Part shown: one piece after another, positions 39,480-48,600 of the stretch
How the letters are laid out: each line of letters begins with the position of its first letter
How positions within the stretch are numbered: the stretch's first letter is position 1
Assembly: GCF_001995095.2 (NCBI RefSeq)
Contig: NZ_MTSD02000003.1
Coordinates: forward strand, 434,001-498,000
Direction: 5' to 3'
Origin: Oceanospirillum linum
GTDB lineage: Bacteria; Pseudomonadota; Gammaproteobacteria; Pseudomonadales; Halomonadaceae
Length of the DNA: 64,000 nt
Position numbers and translations under genes: made by a program
Notes under the pieces: generated by a model
Database searches by the model: none
The model's input: only the letters and a program-made list of their open reading frames with translations
What the model was told of the DNA's origin: nothing

Positions 39480-41019
39480 CAACTTTCGCAAGCTGTACTG
39501 CTAAAAATGGCGGTACAGCATTGCCAACTTGCACGTATTGTTGCGTACGGTTCCCTTCAAAAAAATAATTATCAGGAAAAGTCTGAATCCTTGCAGCTTC
39601 ACGTACGGTCAGACTTCGGCATTGAGTAGCATCTGGATGGATAAAGTAGTGGCCATCTTTTGAAATATGACTTGTAACAGTTGTTGCAGGCCTTCCTTTT
39701 CGCTGCACCCGAAAACGGTCGGCAAACTTACCACTTTTCCAGTTAGCATGATCCGGAGCCAAGAGATCAGGATAGTCTTCCGCTTTTGGAAATGGCTTAT
39801 CACTGCTTCCAAATACACTAGGATCGGCCCAACATGCACTAAACAAATAACGCGCCAAATCACTATTCATATGCCCACGAGCATGATGGTTCAGTACTTT
39901 GTTAGGCCTTTGTGACAACAACCATCGAGTTAGCACTGATTCATCAAGTTGACTTGGTAATTCAGGATAGCTTTCACCAACAATCGGGGATGAAAATTTT
40001 AGCTGTTTCGCAGCTATCTTCATTTGCTCTATAACTGCTTTGTATTTTTTATTCCCTTTGAGTGACTGAGCCAAGATAGTTACTTGGTCACAAATTACTT
40101 CCTTCCATTTAGCATCTGAATCTCTCTCTTTTGAGAGTTTGCTACGGAGCGAAGGCAAACCTTTTAGAACATCTTCGACAGGAACAGTTGTCTTTTGACG
40201 AAGTATTCTAGGCCGCGCAGACGAATCTTCCGCAACCCCCAAAAGAATGACCCGATGTCGTGCTTGCGGTACCCCATAATCCTCAGCTCGAATAATGAAG
40301 TCTCGATTATCGGAATATTTTGTATCGAAAAGCTCATTACAGTCAGGCAGCTTAACAAAAGAGTAAATATGATATTTCCGACCATCTTTAATTTTGTTAA
40401 TGGCAAAGCTTGGATTCTTGAGATCCTCTAAAATACGAGGAAATATAAAATCGCCCTGAACCTTCGAGGAGAGAATGCCTTTTACATTCTCCATCACGAA
40501 TACATCAGGCTGGATTATAGAAAGAACATTCAAGTATTCCTGATACAGAAAGTGTCTATGATCTGCTTCTGCAGTGTATCCCTTAATACCTTTATTCCTA
40601 GCACGACCAACCAGTGAATACGCCTGGCATGGCGGCCCCCCAATAACAACCCAAGGTTCACCTTTATACCGTTCTTTTAGTTGCTGAAGTTTAGGGATAA
40701 TTCTATCGTTATCATCGCCTAGTGCTGTTGGTTCACCAAGAGTCTCAGCTGATGCTTCTTTCCAAAGATCAGCATGCCGCTCTACTAGCACTTCTTTGCT
40801 AATGCGACCTTCCACATAATCAAAGTAAGAGAGCTCTTTGCCTTGCGCTTTGAGTAATCGAAAAAATGCTCTTAGTGTTAGGGTTTTATGGGCACTTACT
40901 TCGCGCTCTACGGACATTCTGATTTTGAACTGAGTTTTATCAGATTGGAACGCGCTAAAGCCCTCACCCAGACCACCAGGGCCTGCAAATAAGTCGATGA
41001 TATTTACAGTTTTTTTCAT
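39454..41019 (-). CDS. DNA (cytosine-5) methyltransferase
   Basis: A 521-residue C5-cytosine methyltransferase, long for the family because of inserts of about 60-100 residues between motifs I and IV and before motif IX. Motif I is IDLFAGPGGLGEGF, motif IV GGPPCQAYSLVGRAR has the catalytic Cys131, motif VI is FVMENVKG, motif VIII QARHRVILLG, and motif X QVGNAVPPFLA. Motif IX is GRPATTVTSH. It is convergent with the GHKL-Z1-nuclease-AIPR operon and probably protects host DNA from it. Target sequence is unknown. It is A+T-rich (35% G+C at 40021-40080). Confidence 0.93.
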   Translation of the reverse strand: MKKTVNIIDLFAGPGGLGEGFSAFQSDKTQFKIRMSVEREVSAHKTLTLRAFFRLLKAQGKELSYFDYVEGRISKEVLVERHADLWKEASAETLGEPTALGDDNDRIIPKLQQLKERYKGEPWVVIGGPPCQAYSLVGRARNKGIKGYTAEADHRHFLYQEYLNVLSIIQPDVFVMENVKGILSSKVQGDFIFPRILEDLKNPSFAINKIKDGRKYHIYSFVKLPDCNELFDTKYSDNRDFIIRAEDYGVPQARHRVILLGVAEDSSARPRILRQKTTVPVEDVLKGLPSLRSKLSKERDSDAKWKEVICDQVTILAQSLKGNKKYKAVIEQMKIAAKQLKFSSPIVGESYPELPSQLDESVLTRWLLSQRPNKVLNHHARGHMNSDLARYLFSACWADPSVFGSSDKPFPKAEDYPDLLAPDHANWKSGKFADRFRVQRKGRPATTVTSHISKDGHYFIHPDATQCRSLTVREAARIQTFPDNYFFEGNRTQQYVQVGNAVPPFLAVQLAKVVSELLLIE

Positions 41020-41102
41020 TTTTCACACGCACGAAGGTTTGCGGCAGGATAATGCTAATCAAGATAAATAGCTAGGAACACATTGATCGTGGATGGATAC
41101 TT

Positions 41103-41441
41103 TTAATGATGCAATTGGCTGCAAAGCTCACGGATAAACGTCACCATAGGTTCAGGTTCTTCTGAGGTGAAAATATCAACACAATCCGAGCGATCGTAAA
41201 TCTCCGGACATTCTGCATCACCCAAATTCTCGGCTTCGTGAAGACTGAAACGTAGACTTTCAGGATTTTCACGGTCTTCTTTATTCAGATAGTCGATCCA
41301 CAGCTGGTAAAACTGGTCACCGATTCTAAACTGGTCACCGATTCTAAAGTAGTACGATGGGCAAATATCATTACCATAACTGTTATCAATGAGTTTTACG
41401 GGTAGATCACTACTATAAATCCCCTGATTCCAAGCTTTCAT
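41103..41441 (-). CDS. Hypothetical acidic protein, second gene of SOS-type operon
   Basis: I do not recognise this 112-residue protein. It is acidic and soluble, with no signal or membrane segment. The frame contains an exact 18-base tandem duplication (41311-41346) that repeats RIGDQF in the protein, giving FRIGDQFRIGDQF. ATG 41441 overlaps the stop of the preceding gene (ATGA) and has GGGAG eight bases upstream. It lies in the LexA-box operon and 84 bases before the methyltransferase start on the same strand. Confidence 0.65.
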   Translation of the reverse strand: MKAWNQGIYSSDLPVKLIDNSYGNDICPSYYFRIGDQFRIGDQFYQLWIDYLNKEDRENPESLRFSLHEAENLGDAECPEIYDRSDCVDIFTSEEPEPMVTFIRELCSQLHH

Positions 41442-41797
41442 TGCACAGCTCCCTGCTGACTTACAAGCCACGCATCCACATTATCGATTACCCGGTTGAA
41501 GCAATTGATCACCTCAGCAACGTCAAGCTCCGCCCAGTTGTAGAATGAAGCATGTCTACTCTCTGCATCCTGCTCATCAAGCAGATACATATTCCCGTCC
41601 ATATAGTCATGAATGTCTGAAAATCCGGTCAGATTTTCCGGCAAAATCTGCCGTTTGATATCTTCCTGAATCAGTCGTTTAGCGATTACTGAACGATATG
41701 AAACAACGTCTTCAATGCTCACTAAGGAATGGATATCGAGACCTTTAACAACATCCAGATACGCAACGCGATCTTCAAGAACTGAAATAGCATCCAT
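41438..41797 (-). CDS. Hypothetical protein, first gene of SOS-type operon
   Basis: An unrecognised 119-residue acidic, mostly helical protein (for example VVSYRSVIAKRLIQEDIKR, WAELDVAEVINCFNRVIDNV). ATG 41797 is preferred: CGAGG lies eight bases upstream, and the longer frame to 41878 would run through the LexA-box hairpin. The four-base overlap with the next gene indicates an operon of two partners. Small size, pairing and SOS-type control are reminiscent of toxin-antitoxin or phage-response pairs, but nothing in the sequence proves that. Local G+C is about 40% (41641-41700). Confidence 0.65.
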   Translation of the reverse strand: MDAISVLEDRVAYLDVVKGLDIHSLVSIEDVVSYRSVIAKRLIQEDIKRQILPENLTGFSDIHDYMDGNMYLLDEQDAESRHASFYNWAELDVAEVINCFNRVIDNVDAWLVSQQGAVQ

Positions 41798-41802
41798 ACT
41801 AA

Positions 41803-41846
41803 AAACCTCGCCTATACTGTTTTTATATACAGTATAGGCGAGGTTT
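41803..41846 (-). promoter_or_regulatory. LexA (SOS) box in an 18-bp inverted repeat
   Basis: TACTGT, eight bases of T/A, ACAGTA (41815-41834) matches the gammaproteobacterial LexA consensus completely. It is the core of a longer perfect repeat, AAACCTCGCCTATACTGT and its complement, with an eight-base loop. On the minus strand TATACT can serve as -10, with TTAGCA 17 bases upstream as -35, so bound LexA would block the promoter. The 3' arm contains the GAGG ribosome binding site of the gene at 41797. Confidence 0.82.
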
Positions 41847-41874
41847 AAGTTTTTGCTAATTTTTTCGCACAAAA

Positions 41875-42744
41875 TCACACAATCGGCAGATAAATATCCG
41901 TTATCAGCTCGTGTTCATCCACTTCCGGGAAGAAGTTGTGGTAGTGGAAGTAACAGGGGCTGTCGCGGAGTTCTTCGCCGCTTTCCGGTAGCCATTGTCC
42001 GTACAGGTAATAGACCTTGGCATCCAGCCCTTCGTGGGGGCCGTGGTGGCGCACTACCGCGCAACGGCCTGCGGCCATGGTTTTGTTGATGATGCTAAAG
42101 GCATTTTCCGGAACCGGTTGCGGGACTTCGCCGGCGATATCAAAGCGGAAATCCTCCGGGGCGGCATTTTTCGGGTCGCACAAAATAATACCGAAGGTTT
42201 TGCAGCTGGCGATAGGGGAGTAGCCGGTTTCGATACGCCACTGGCGGAACTGTCCGGCGGAGGCCATGACGGCTTCCATGGGGCCTTTGTGTTCCAGTAC
42301 GGCGATCTGCATCTCGGGTTGGGTTACGATATTGACGTTCACAGGTGTCTCCTGTTGATGATCTGGTGTCGGATTTTGGTAGTGGTGGTTCCAGAGCATC
42401 CAGTCGGCCTGATGGCGAAATTCGCTGGGAGACTGAGCAAAACCCCGTCTGAAAGCACGGGTAAAGGACTCCGGGCGTTCAAAGCGGGCATCAAAGGCAA
42501 TATCGGTAATGGGGCGATCCGGCTGAAAGGCCAGCTGGTAGGCGGCCCGTTTCAGTCGCAGTTGCTGCACAAAGCGGGTGACGCTCACGCCCATAAACTG
42601 GCTGAACTGCCGGTGAAAGTGATAGCGGGAAAAGTGCGCTACCTGACTCAGCTCATCCAGAGTCAGATCACGATCCAGATGTTGGTAGATGTAGTCACAT
42701 ACCGCCAACATGCGTTGTTGATAGCGCTGTTTTGCCTGATTCAC
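41875..42744 (-). CDS. AraC-family regulator with GyrI-like effector domain
   Basis: A 289-residue transcription regulator. Two helix-turn-helix units fill residues 8-108 (LTLDELSQVAHFSRYHFHRQF and ITDIAFDARFERPESFTRAF). The C-terminal half (about 130-289) is a GyrI/SOUL-type small-molecule-binding domain, as in Rob and BmrR partners. It lies about 100 bases downstream of the toprim gene on the same strand. Composition returns to high G+C here (63% at 42001-42060), unlike its left neighbours. Target genes are unknown; a link to the condensin-like operon is only positional. Confidence 0.88.
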   Translation of the reverse strand: MNQAKQRYQQRMLAVCDYIYQHLDRDLTLDELSQVAHFSRYHFHRQFSQFMGVSVTRFVQQLRLKRAAYQLAFQPDRPITDIAFDARFERPESFTRAFRRGFAQSPSEFRHQADWMLWNHHYQNPTPDHQQETPVNVNIVTQPEMQIAVLEHKGPMEAVMASAGQFRQWRIETGYSPIASCKTFGIILCDPKNAAPEDFRFDIAGEVPQPVPENAFSIINKTMAAGRCAVVRHHGPHEGLDAKVYYLYGQWLPESGEELRDSPCYFHYHNFFPEVDEHELITDIYLPIV

Positions 42745-42846
42745 TCCGCCCCCTGATTATCTTGTCTGATGATGTTTACTGTCGGCTACAAGCCTGAGTT
42801 CTGCTGAAGGAACCACCTTCTGATACCAGTATGCGATGACGCCGCA

Positions 42847-43758
42847 CTAACAACCTGACCCATCTTGCGCTTTATCGGGATAGATATTCAGAATGCGCAG
42901 TGCTAAACCCTGCATCTTTTGCTGACGCAGCCCTCGTTGTTTCAGAGTGGGCAGAAGTGTTTGTAGCGCAGGATTAAGTTGTGCCCGATAGGTTTGCAGC
43001 GTGTGATTAGAGGTATCCTGCTTCTCCGGGTTCATCAGGGGACGGGCGTGTGCTTCCAACTGATCGTCGGGCGGTAACAGCAGCTGCTGATAACCTTCGC
43101 TGATGGCAATTTTAACGCCGGCGGGATCAAAATCACCAAAATAGATCATGGGATGCGTCTTATCATCGGGGTACAGAGCTTGCCATGCCTGCCGAAGCTT
43201 TTTTACGCCTCGGGCATAGAGCTGATCACCCCGATAAACAATCAGGTCATCTGACTGCGGGCTGAGGCAAAAATCCGCCAGCCGATAGAAGCAGTCGAGA
43301 TTTTCAACGGTGATCAGGCGGCTAAAGCGGCTGAGATCCAGGGCGGTTACGTCAAGATCCACAACCGGAATCTGTCCTGTCAGTTCACAGGGCAGAGGTT
43401 TCGGCAGATAAACCAGTACGCGGTTTTCCCGGGGTTTAAGGCCCTGCTGTTTATCTTCCTGATCGCTTTGTTGCGCTTGCTCCATTCGGGTTTTGTCGCT
43501 CAGATCATCCCGGAAGCTGTGGTGCCCCAAAAGCCGTTGGCGCTGATCAATGGCATTCAGTAGTTCAGCGGTGAGATAAAACTCATTCAGTTGCAGGCTA
43601 TTAGCGGGACAAAGATCTGAGGGCAGATCCTGATCGAGACACCATTGGATCAGCTGGGTTAGGGTTTTACCGCGTTTTACTTTCGCCCGATGTTCACGGC
43701 GAACTTGGGCTTCTTTATCCCGCAGCCAGCGATTTACATTACCCGGTAAAACGTCCAT
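42847..43758 (-). CDS. jetD: Toprim nuclease subunit, JetD/MksG-like
   Basis: A 303-residue protein with a C-terminal toprim domain, the plasmid-cutting subunit in Wadjet and MksBEFG systems. The toprim glutamate is in ITVENLDCF (about Glu152), and the metal-binding aspartates are in IYFGDFDPAGVKIA (about Asp209 and Asp211). The N-terminal 140 residues should bind the SMC complex. It follows the broken kleisin frame by 27 bases and is the last gene of the operon. The family call rests on motif spacing and context; length is shorter than many JetD proteins. Confidence 0.8.
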   Translation of the reverse strand: MDVLPGNVNRWLRDKEAQVRREHRAKVKRGKTLTQLIQWCLDQDLPSDLCPANSLQLNEFYLTAELLNAIDQRQRLLGHHSFRDDLSDKTRMEQAQQSDQEDKQQGLKPRENRVLVYLPKPLPCELTGQIPVVDLDVTALDLSRFSRLITVENLDCFYRLADFCLSPQSDDLIVYRGDQLYARGVKKLRQAWQALYPDDKTHPMIYFGDFDPAGVKIAISEGYQQLLLPPDDQLEAHARPLMNPEKQDTSNHTLQTYRAQLNPALQTLLPTLKQRGLRQQKMQGLALRILNIYPDKAQDGSGC

Positions 43759-43785
43759 TTGGTGCCTCCTGTAACGTCTGAATGC

Positions 43786-45058
43786 CTACACCCGCAACTG
43801 CAGCTGAATATCCTGAATCAGCATCAGGTTGTTGGTGGCAGATGCCTTGGCTTCCTGATTGGTCAAGCGGAACAGGCGCTGATCCTGTCGGGGCAGGGCC
43901 TGATAATCGGAGATAATCTGGTAAAGCCAGATCTCAGGGTCCCATTCCAGCTGCTGCTCATCCCGATAAGCAAGGGCACTGACAACAGGCTGGTGCTCGG
44001 CCAGCTCCGGGGTTTCGGTGGCGCGGTCGATGATATACAGATAAAAGTTTTCCACATCCTGTTTCAGCGCTTTCTGTCGGGCTGCGACCTCTTCATTCGC
44101 AAATGGCGCGGTGAAAGTGGCGCTCCTGGCATCCGGTGTCGGGGTGTGATCACTTTTCGGCAGATCATGCACCAACTCGGCCAGACGCTGACGCTCTCCG
44201 GCCCGGTCAAAAGCTGCTGCACCCTTCAGCTTTATTGGTGCTGCCTGATTAAACAGCTCCGGTACGCTACTGCGATGGGGGGTAATCTGCCGGGCTATAA
44301 GCGGGGTGCTGCCTGAGGAAGCTGACCATATTGTTAATCAACAGTGACCGGGACTGCTGCTGACGGAATTTTGCTAACAGAGCGATCAGGCGCTTCTGCA
44401 CTTCCAGCAGACTGCCATGATGCCCACTCAGCTGATGCTGCAGGCGGCTAACCAACAGCTTACGCAGATGGCTGTTACCCTCTGCCAGCTCGATCATCTG
44501 GTTAAAGTCGATCAGTTGCAGTCCATCCAGCAAGCGTCTCAGCTGTTGCTGGGCACGCTCGTTTTCACGAATCTTTTCGTTCAGGCTACCAACAAAACCG
44601 AAGTCGGTGTTCAGTCGGTTCCAGAGACTGTCGATCGCTTCTTCAAACTGACCGGACAGGTCATGCACCAGCTCGGTAAGACGCTGCAGTTGCATCTCTG
44701 CAACGGTGTAATCGCCTTTAAATTGCGCTTCTTTGTAGGCCTGAACCCGGTTGTGAATCTGCTCCAGCTTTTGGGCAACATCGGCATTCACCTGTCGGCG
44801 GTTTTCATCCGATACCATGCTGGCGATCAGCTCACTCAACTGAGGTCGCAGGGTGAGGGACTGCGTCTCATCCGGTCGCCAGAGAATACGGGCAGCAATC
44901 AGTTTTTTCAGGGCACTATCACTAAGCTCAGTCTCTTCGACAAAGCCCTGCAGATAGCCCTGCATCAGCACCTTATGGTATTTACCCAACAGCGCCAGCC
45001 GCTCGGCCCCAATGGTGAACAGGCTGGAGGTGAGATTGCGGTCTGCTGCATCCGCCAT
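43786..45058 (-). pseudogene. jetA: Kleisin-like subunit JetA/MksF, split by a frameshift
   Basis: One gene is divided into two frames. The 5' part (45058 to 44267) reads a winged-helix and helical kleisin-like protein of 263 residues ending PADYPPSQ. Deleting one base from the run of six G at 44277-44282 (+ strand; six C in the coding sense) joins it to the 3' frame as PADYPHRSSVPEL, which then runs open to 43786. The repaired product is 423 residues, close to the family size. The start shares one base with the preceding stop (TGATG). It may be a real mutation, phase variation, +1 slippage or a sequencing error. Confidence 0.75.
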
Positions 45059-45678
45059 CAGAGCAGTACCTCCTGGGTCGGATCATCCTCCACCGGCAGG
45101 TGCTCTTCGTCACGGATAAAGCGAATCATATCCAGCAGATAATCAATTTTGCCGGTCACCACGTAATAGTGGCGATCGCCGTGGGGCTGTTGCAGATAAC
45201 CGTGATCTTTCAGGCGGCGGAAAATCAGTTTTACCTGCTGATCCAATGCCTCACTCTGGCTGTTAAAGAAGCGGTCGTTAGCCAGAGTCTGCAGTCGCTG
45301 ACGCAGACTCTGGTTGTCCTCTGCCCGCAGAACAAACTCCTGCAGCTTGAGGGTATCGCCAGCACTGAGGGCGCTGTCATGGCCCAGAGTTTCCTGCACC
45401 AGCTGCAGCCATTCCAGTACCGGCAGCAGGGATTGTACGGTCAGAGCAAACTGCTGGCTGATCTGCTCCCGTGCTTCAGGGGTCAACTCCTGATAGGCAA
45501 GAAAGTAGACGCTTTTGTCATCATTAGACGCCAGACGTCGGTTCAGGGGGCGCAGGTAATGATTAATGGCGTCACGGGTTTCGCCATCACTCAGGTGACG
45601 ATAACCATCAGGATCACTGATGGCGCAGACAAAATCACCCGCAAGCAGGCGCTCTAACAGAGGGCCGTGTTGAATCAT
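45058..45678 (-). CDS. jetB: MukE/MksE/JetB-like condensin accessory protein
   Basis: A 206-residue winged-helix protein (HLSDGETRDAINHYLRPLNRRLA near the N-terminus; VKLIFRRLKDHGYLQQPHGDRHYYVVTGKIDYLLDMI at the C-terminus), the layout of MukE and MksE, which bridge kleisin and SMC. It overlaps the SMC gene by four bases (ATGA) and the kleisin gene by one, so it is co-translated with both. The assignment rests on predicted fold and position. Confidence 0.75.
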   Translation of the reverse strand: MIQHGPLLERLLAGDFVCAISDPDGYRHLSDGETRDAINHYLRPLNRRLASNDDKSVYFLAYQELTPEAREQISQQFALTVQSLLPVLEWLQLVQETLGHDSALSAGDTLKLQEFVLRAEDNQSLRQRLQTLANDRFFNSQSEALDQQVKLIFRRLKDHGYLQQPHGDRHYYVVTGKIDYLLDMIRFIRDEEHLPVEDDPTQEVLL

Positions 45679-48600
45679 GCTGAGGTCTCCTGATGGATTG
45701 CAGAGCTGGCCTGTTTCTCGGCCAGACGCTCCGCCAGTTTGCTGACTTTAGGTTGAATACGCTTGAGTCGGCGCAGGTCCGGACGCTGCTGATCCGCTTC
45801 AATCAGGTATCGGTGCCGGAACAGCATAAGCACATCAGATTCCGGGTTCGGGAAGGCTCCCACCACGACAATCCGGTTGCTACTGCAGGCCTGGAACAGA
45901 CGTTCGACGTTGTGATACGCCAAGGTGCCGATCTCATCAATCGGCCAATGCAGAGTAACGTCCGCATCGCCTTTTAACAGGCGGGTAAACGCCAGCAAGT
46001 ACTTACATAGAATCAGGTACGCCATACCGTGGCTGGAGGATTCCAGCAGCTGACGATCATTTTTGATCACCAGATCCGACCCGCCTTCACTCAGGTGTAG
46101 TTCCAGTCGCAACAGAGATTCAAAGCTGTACTGTTCATCGGAACGCAGCAGCTCGGCTACATCGGACAACGCATTCAGATATTCGTCAGTCGGTTCGTCG
46201 TGACCACTGTCACGCCACTGATCGTAGAGCTTGGCGAACTTTTTCAGCGGCTGCCAGAAACCCAGCTCATCGATGGTGGAAAGAATACGTACCTCGGAAC
46301 GGCTGATCCCTTCCAGCACCAGATCATCAGAGACCGCTTCACTCAGTCGCCGACTCTGGCGGTTGATACGGCGGTTGATGTCGCTGAACACATCGAAGAA
46401 TTTTTTCAGATCACCGCCAATGTTTTCACCCATCTCCAGCAGCTGCTGTTGCTGATCTTTCAGGATATGCAGCAGGTCGGTGAGAATCGGCAGTTGTTCC
46501 CGGGTTCCGGCAAAGTCCGGCAGCTTACTTTTCTCATGCTCAAGGCGATCAATAAATTCGCGGCTGGCATTTTTATTCAGCTCGCTCTCAAACTGACTGA
46601 CATTCTTATCCAGCAAAGCAAGTTGCTTACCGCGTTGCTCCAGCGCTTCATTGGCCCGCGCCAGTCGCTCCGTCAGGTCGCTGCCATCAGGCTGCTCAGC
46701 CGGAATACTACCCAACAGATCCAGTTCATCCAGTCGAAGCAGAACATTACGCAGCAGGCCCAGCGTTTCTTCCGCCTGACGGATGCGGTTCTGATGCGTT
46801 TCTTTATCACCTTCCAGCTGTTTGCTCTGACGGCTGAAATCACTTTTCAGCTCACTCAGAGCCTGCTGCAGATTACGCTGCTGCTGCTTGAGTTCGGTTT
46901 CTTCCGACAACAGCTGTGGGCGACGCTGCTGCCAGTCGACCTGCATAAAATCCTGCCACTGACGCAGGCTGTCCTGACGCTCTTCCACCTGACGGATCTG
47001 CTGTTTCAGCTGCTCCTGGCGTTGCTTCAGTTCGCTGAGACGCTTCGGATCAATCCCTTTGGCGGACAGCTCCTCTTCAAAGGCTTTCTGCAGCTCTTTA
47101 AGCTGCTTGCGGTTTTCTTCCCGGCGCTCTGCCAGTTGCTGATCCAACTGCTCGACCTGGTCATCCAGCTGCTGCAAGGCACCTTGCCAGTCGGCTTTCA
47201 GCTCCAGGCGCTGATTCTGGTGATCATCCTTCATCGCCTGCAGATCCAGCTGCTGACGGGAGGTGATCTGTTCCAGCTGCTGTTTTTTCTCATTCCACTG
47301 ATCAGACAATTGCTGCTTGCGGGCATTAAGAGCGGCTTTCTGTTGCTCTCTTAAGCGATCACGGGCATCACGTACGTAGTCGATATTCTGTTCGTGTTCC
47401 TGCTGCTGCCACTGCACCTGTTCCAGTGCGGCTTTAGCTGTCTCAAAGTTTTCGTGACAGGCTTTGAGCATTTTTTCCGCATCCGCCTGCCCGGCTTTCG
47501 CAGTGGCCAGCTGCAGCTCGGCCTGCTGGATGCGGTGTTGGATCGCGGCTTCATCCTGGGCGTAATCCGGCAGATCCAGCTGATTCAGTTCCAGCAATAA
47601 ACCGTACAGGCTGTGTTCGGTCTCTGAACCTGCTTCCTGAGACAGTGCTTCGCTAAGGCGGGGCTGCAGATCACTGCGCTCCAGAAGCTCAGGGGCGATC
47701 ACCTTGCCCAGTGTTTGCTCCCAGTCCTGATAGCTCCCACGGAGGAAATGGCGCAAGCTGCCCTGTTCCGGGGTCAGCTGACGCTGCAATTTCTGCCGCT
47801 CTGCATCCGCCTGCTGTACCAGCTGACGCTGACGGCCTAACTGATCATCTGCCTGCTGCTGAGCCGTTCGTGCTTCGTCCAAAGCTTGTCGGCTACGCTG
47901 TACCTGCTGCTGGTGCTGACGGGCAACCTGCTGCGCGTCTTCCAACCGGGCATCGGCTTCTGCCAACGCTTCCCGTTCCTCTTCGGTTTCCAGCGGGGCA
48001 TTCAGCTGGCTTTCCAGTACGGCGATAGCACTCTGACATTCGGATTTCTGCTCGGCGAACAACTCCTGTTGCTGCTGAAAACGGCTCTGGAATGCCTGAT
48101 CCAGTTCCGCCAGCTGATTCTCCTGCGCTTCCTGCTTCTCACGGATCTCCAGCTGCAACGCCTTGACCTTACGGCCATGCTGCTCGCTATGACGGTCCAG
48201 GGCTTCAGACAGTTTAATTTTGCGCAGATCCAGTTGACGCTCCAGATCGCCCTGTTGCTCGGCCATCAACTGATACTGTTCCTGCAGGTCCTGGAGTGTT
48301 TCCCGCCAAAGAGGCAGGGAATCAGTATCCCGCTGCAACTGCGCCATGTCCTGCGCTTCGTAGTCGTCGAAACGTTGCTGCATGCGATCCAGTCGGGCCT
48401 GAGTCTCTTTCAGGTCGTGGCTGGCTTTGCTCAGGCTGCTGTTGATGGCGCTTTCCTGCTCCTGAAACGTTTCTTTCAGGTGGCTGATCTGTTTGCGCAG
48501 ACCATGCAGAATCTCTTCGCTATCTGCTTTTTGCTGCAGTTGTTGCTGCTGATCGTTTTGCAACAGAGGCTGCAGACCAACCAGCTGAGACTCCAGGCCT

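Noticed and set aside
41311-41346. Tandem repeat as a possible CRISPR unit
   Set aside because: There are only two adjoining copies with no spacer, in frame within a gene, and no cas genes in the window.
46200-47354. A 384-residue open frame on the + strand opposite the SMC gene
   Set aside because: It is the antisense shadow of the Gln/Leu-rich coiled-coil codons of jetC and reads as repetitive Leu/Gln/Phe sequence with no known domain or start signal.
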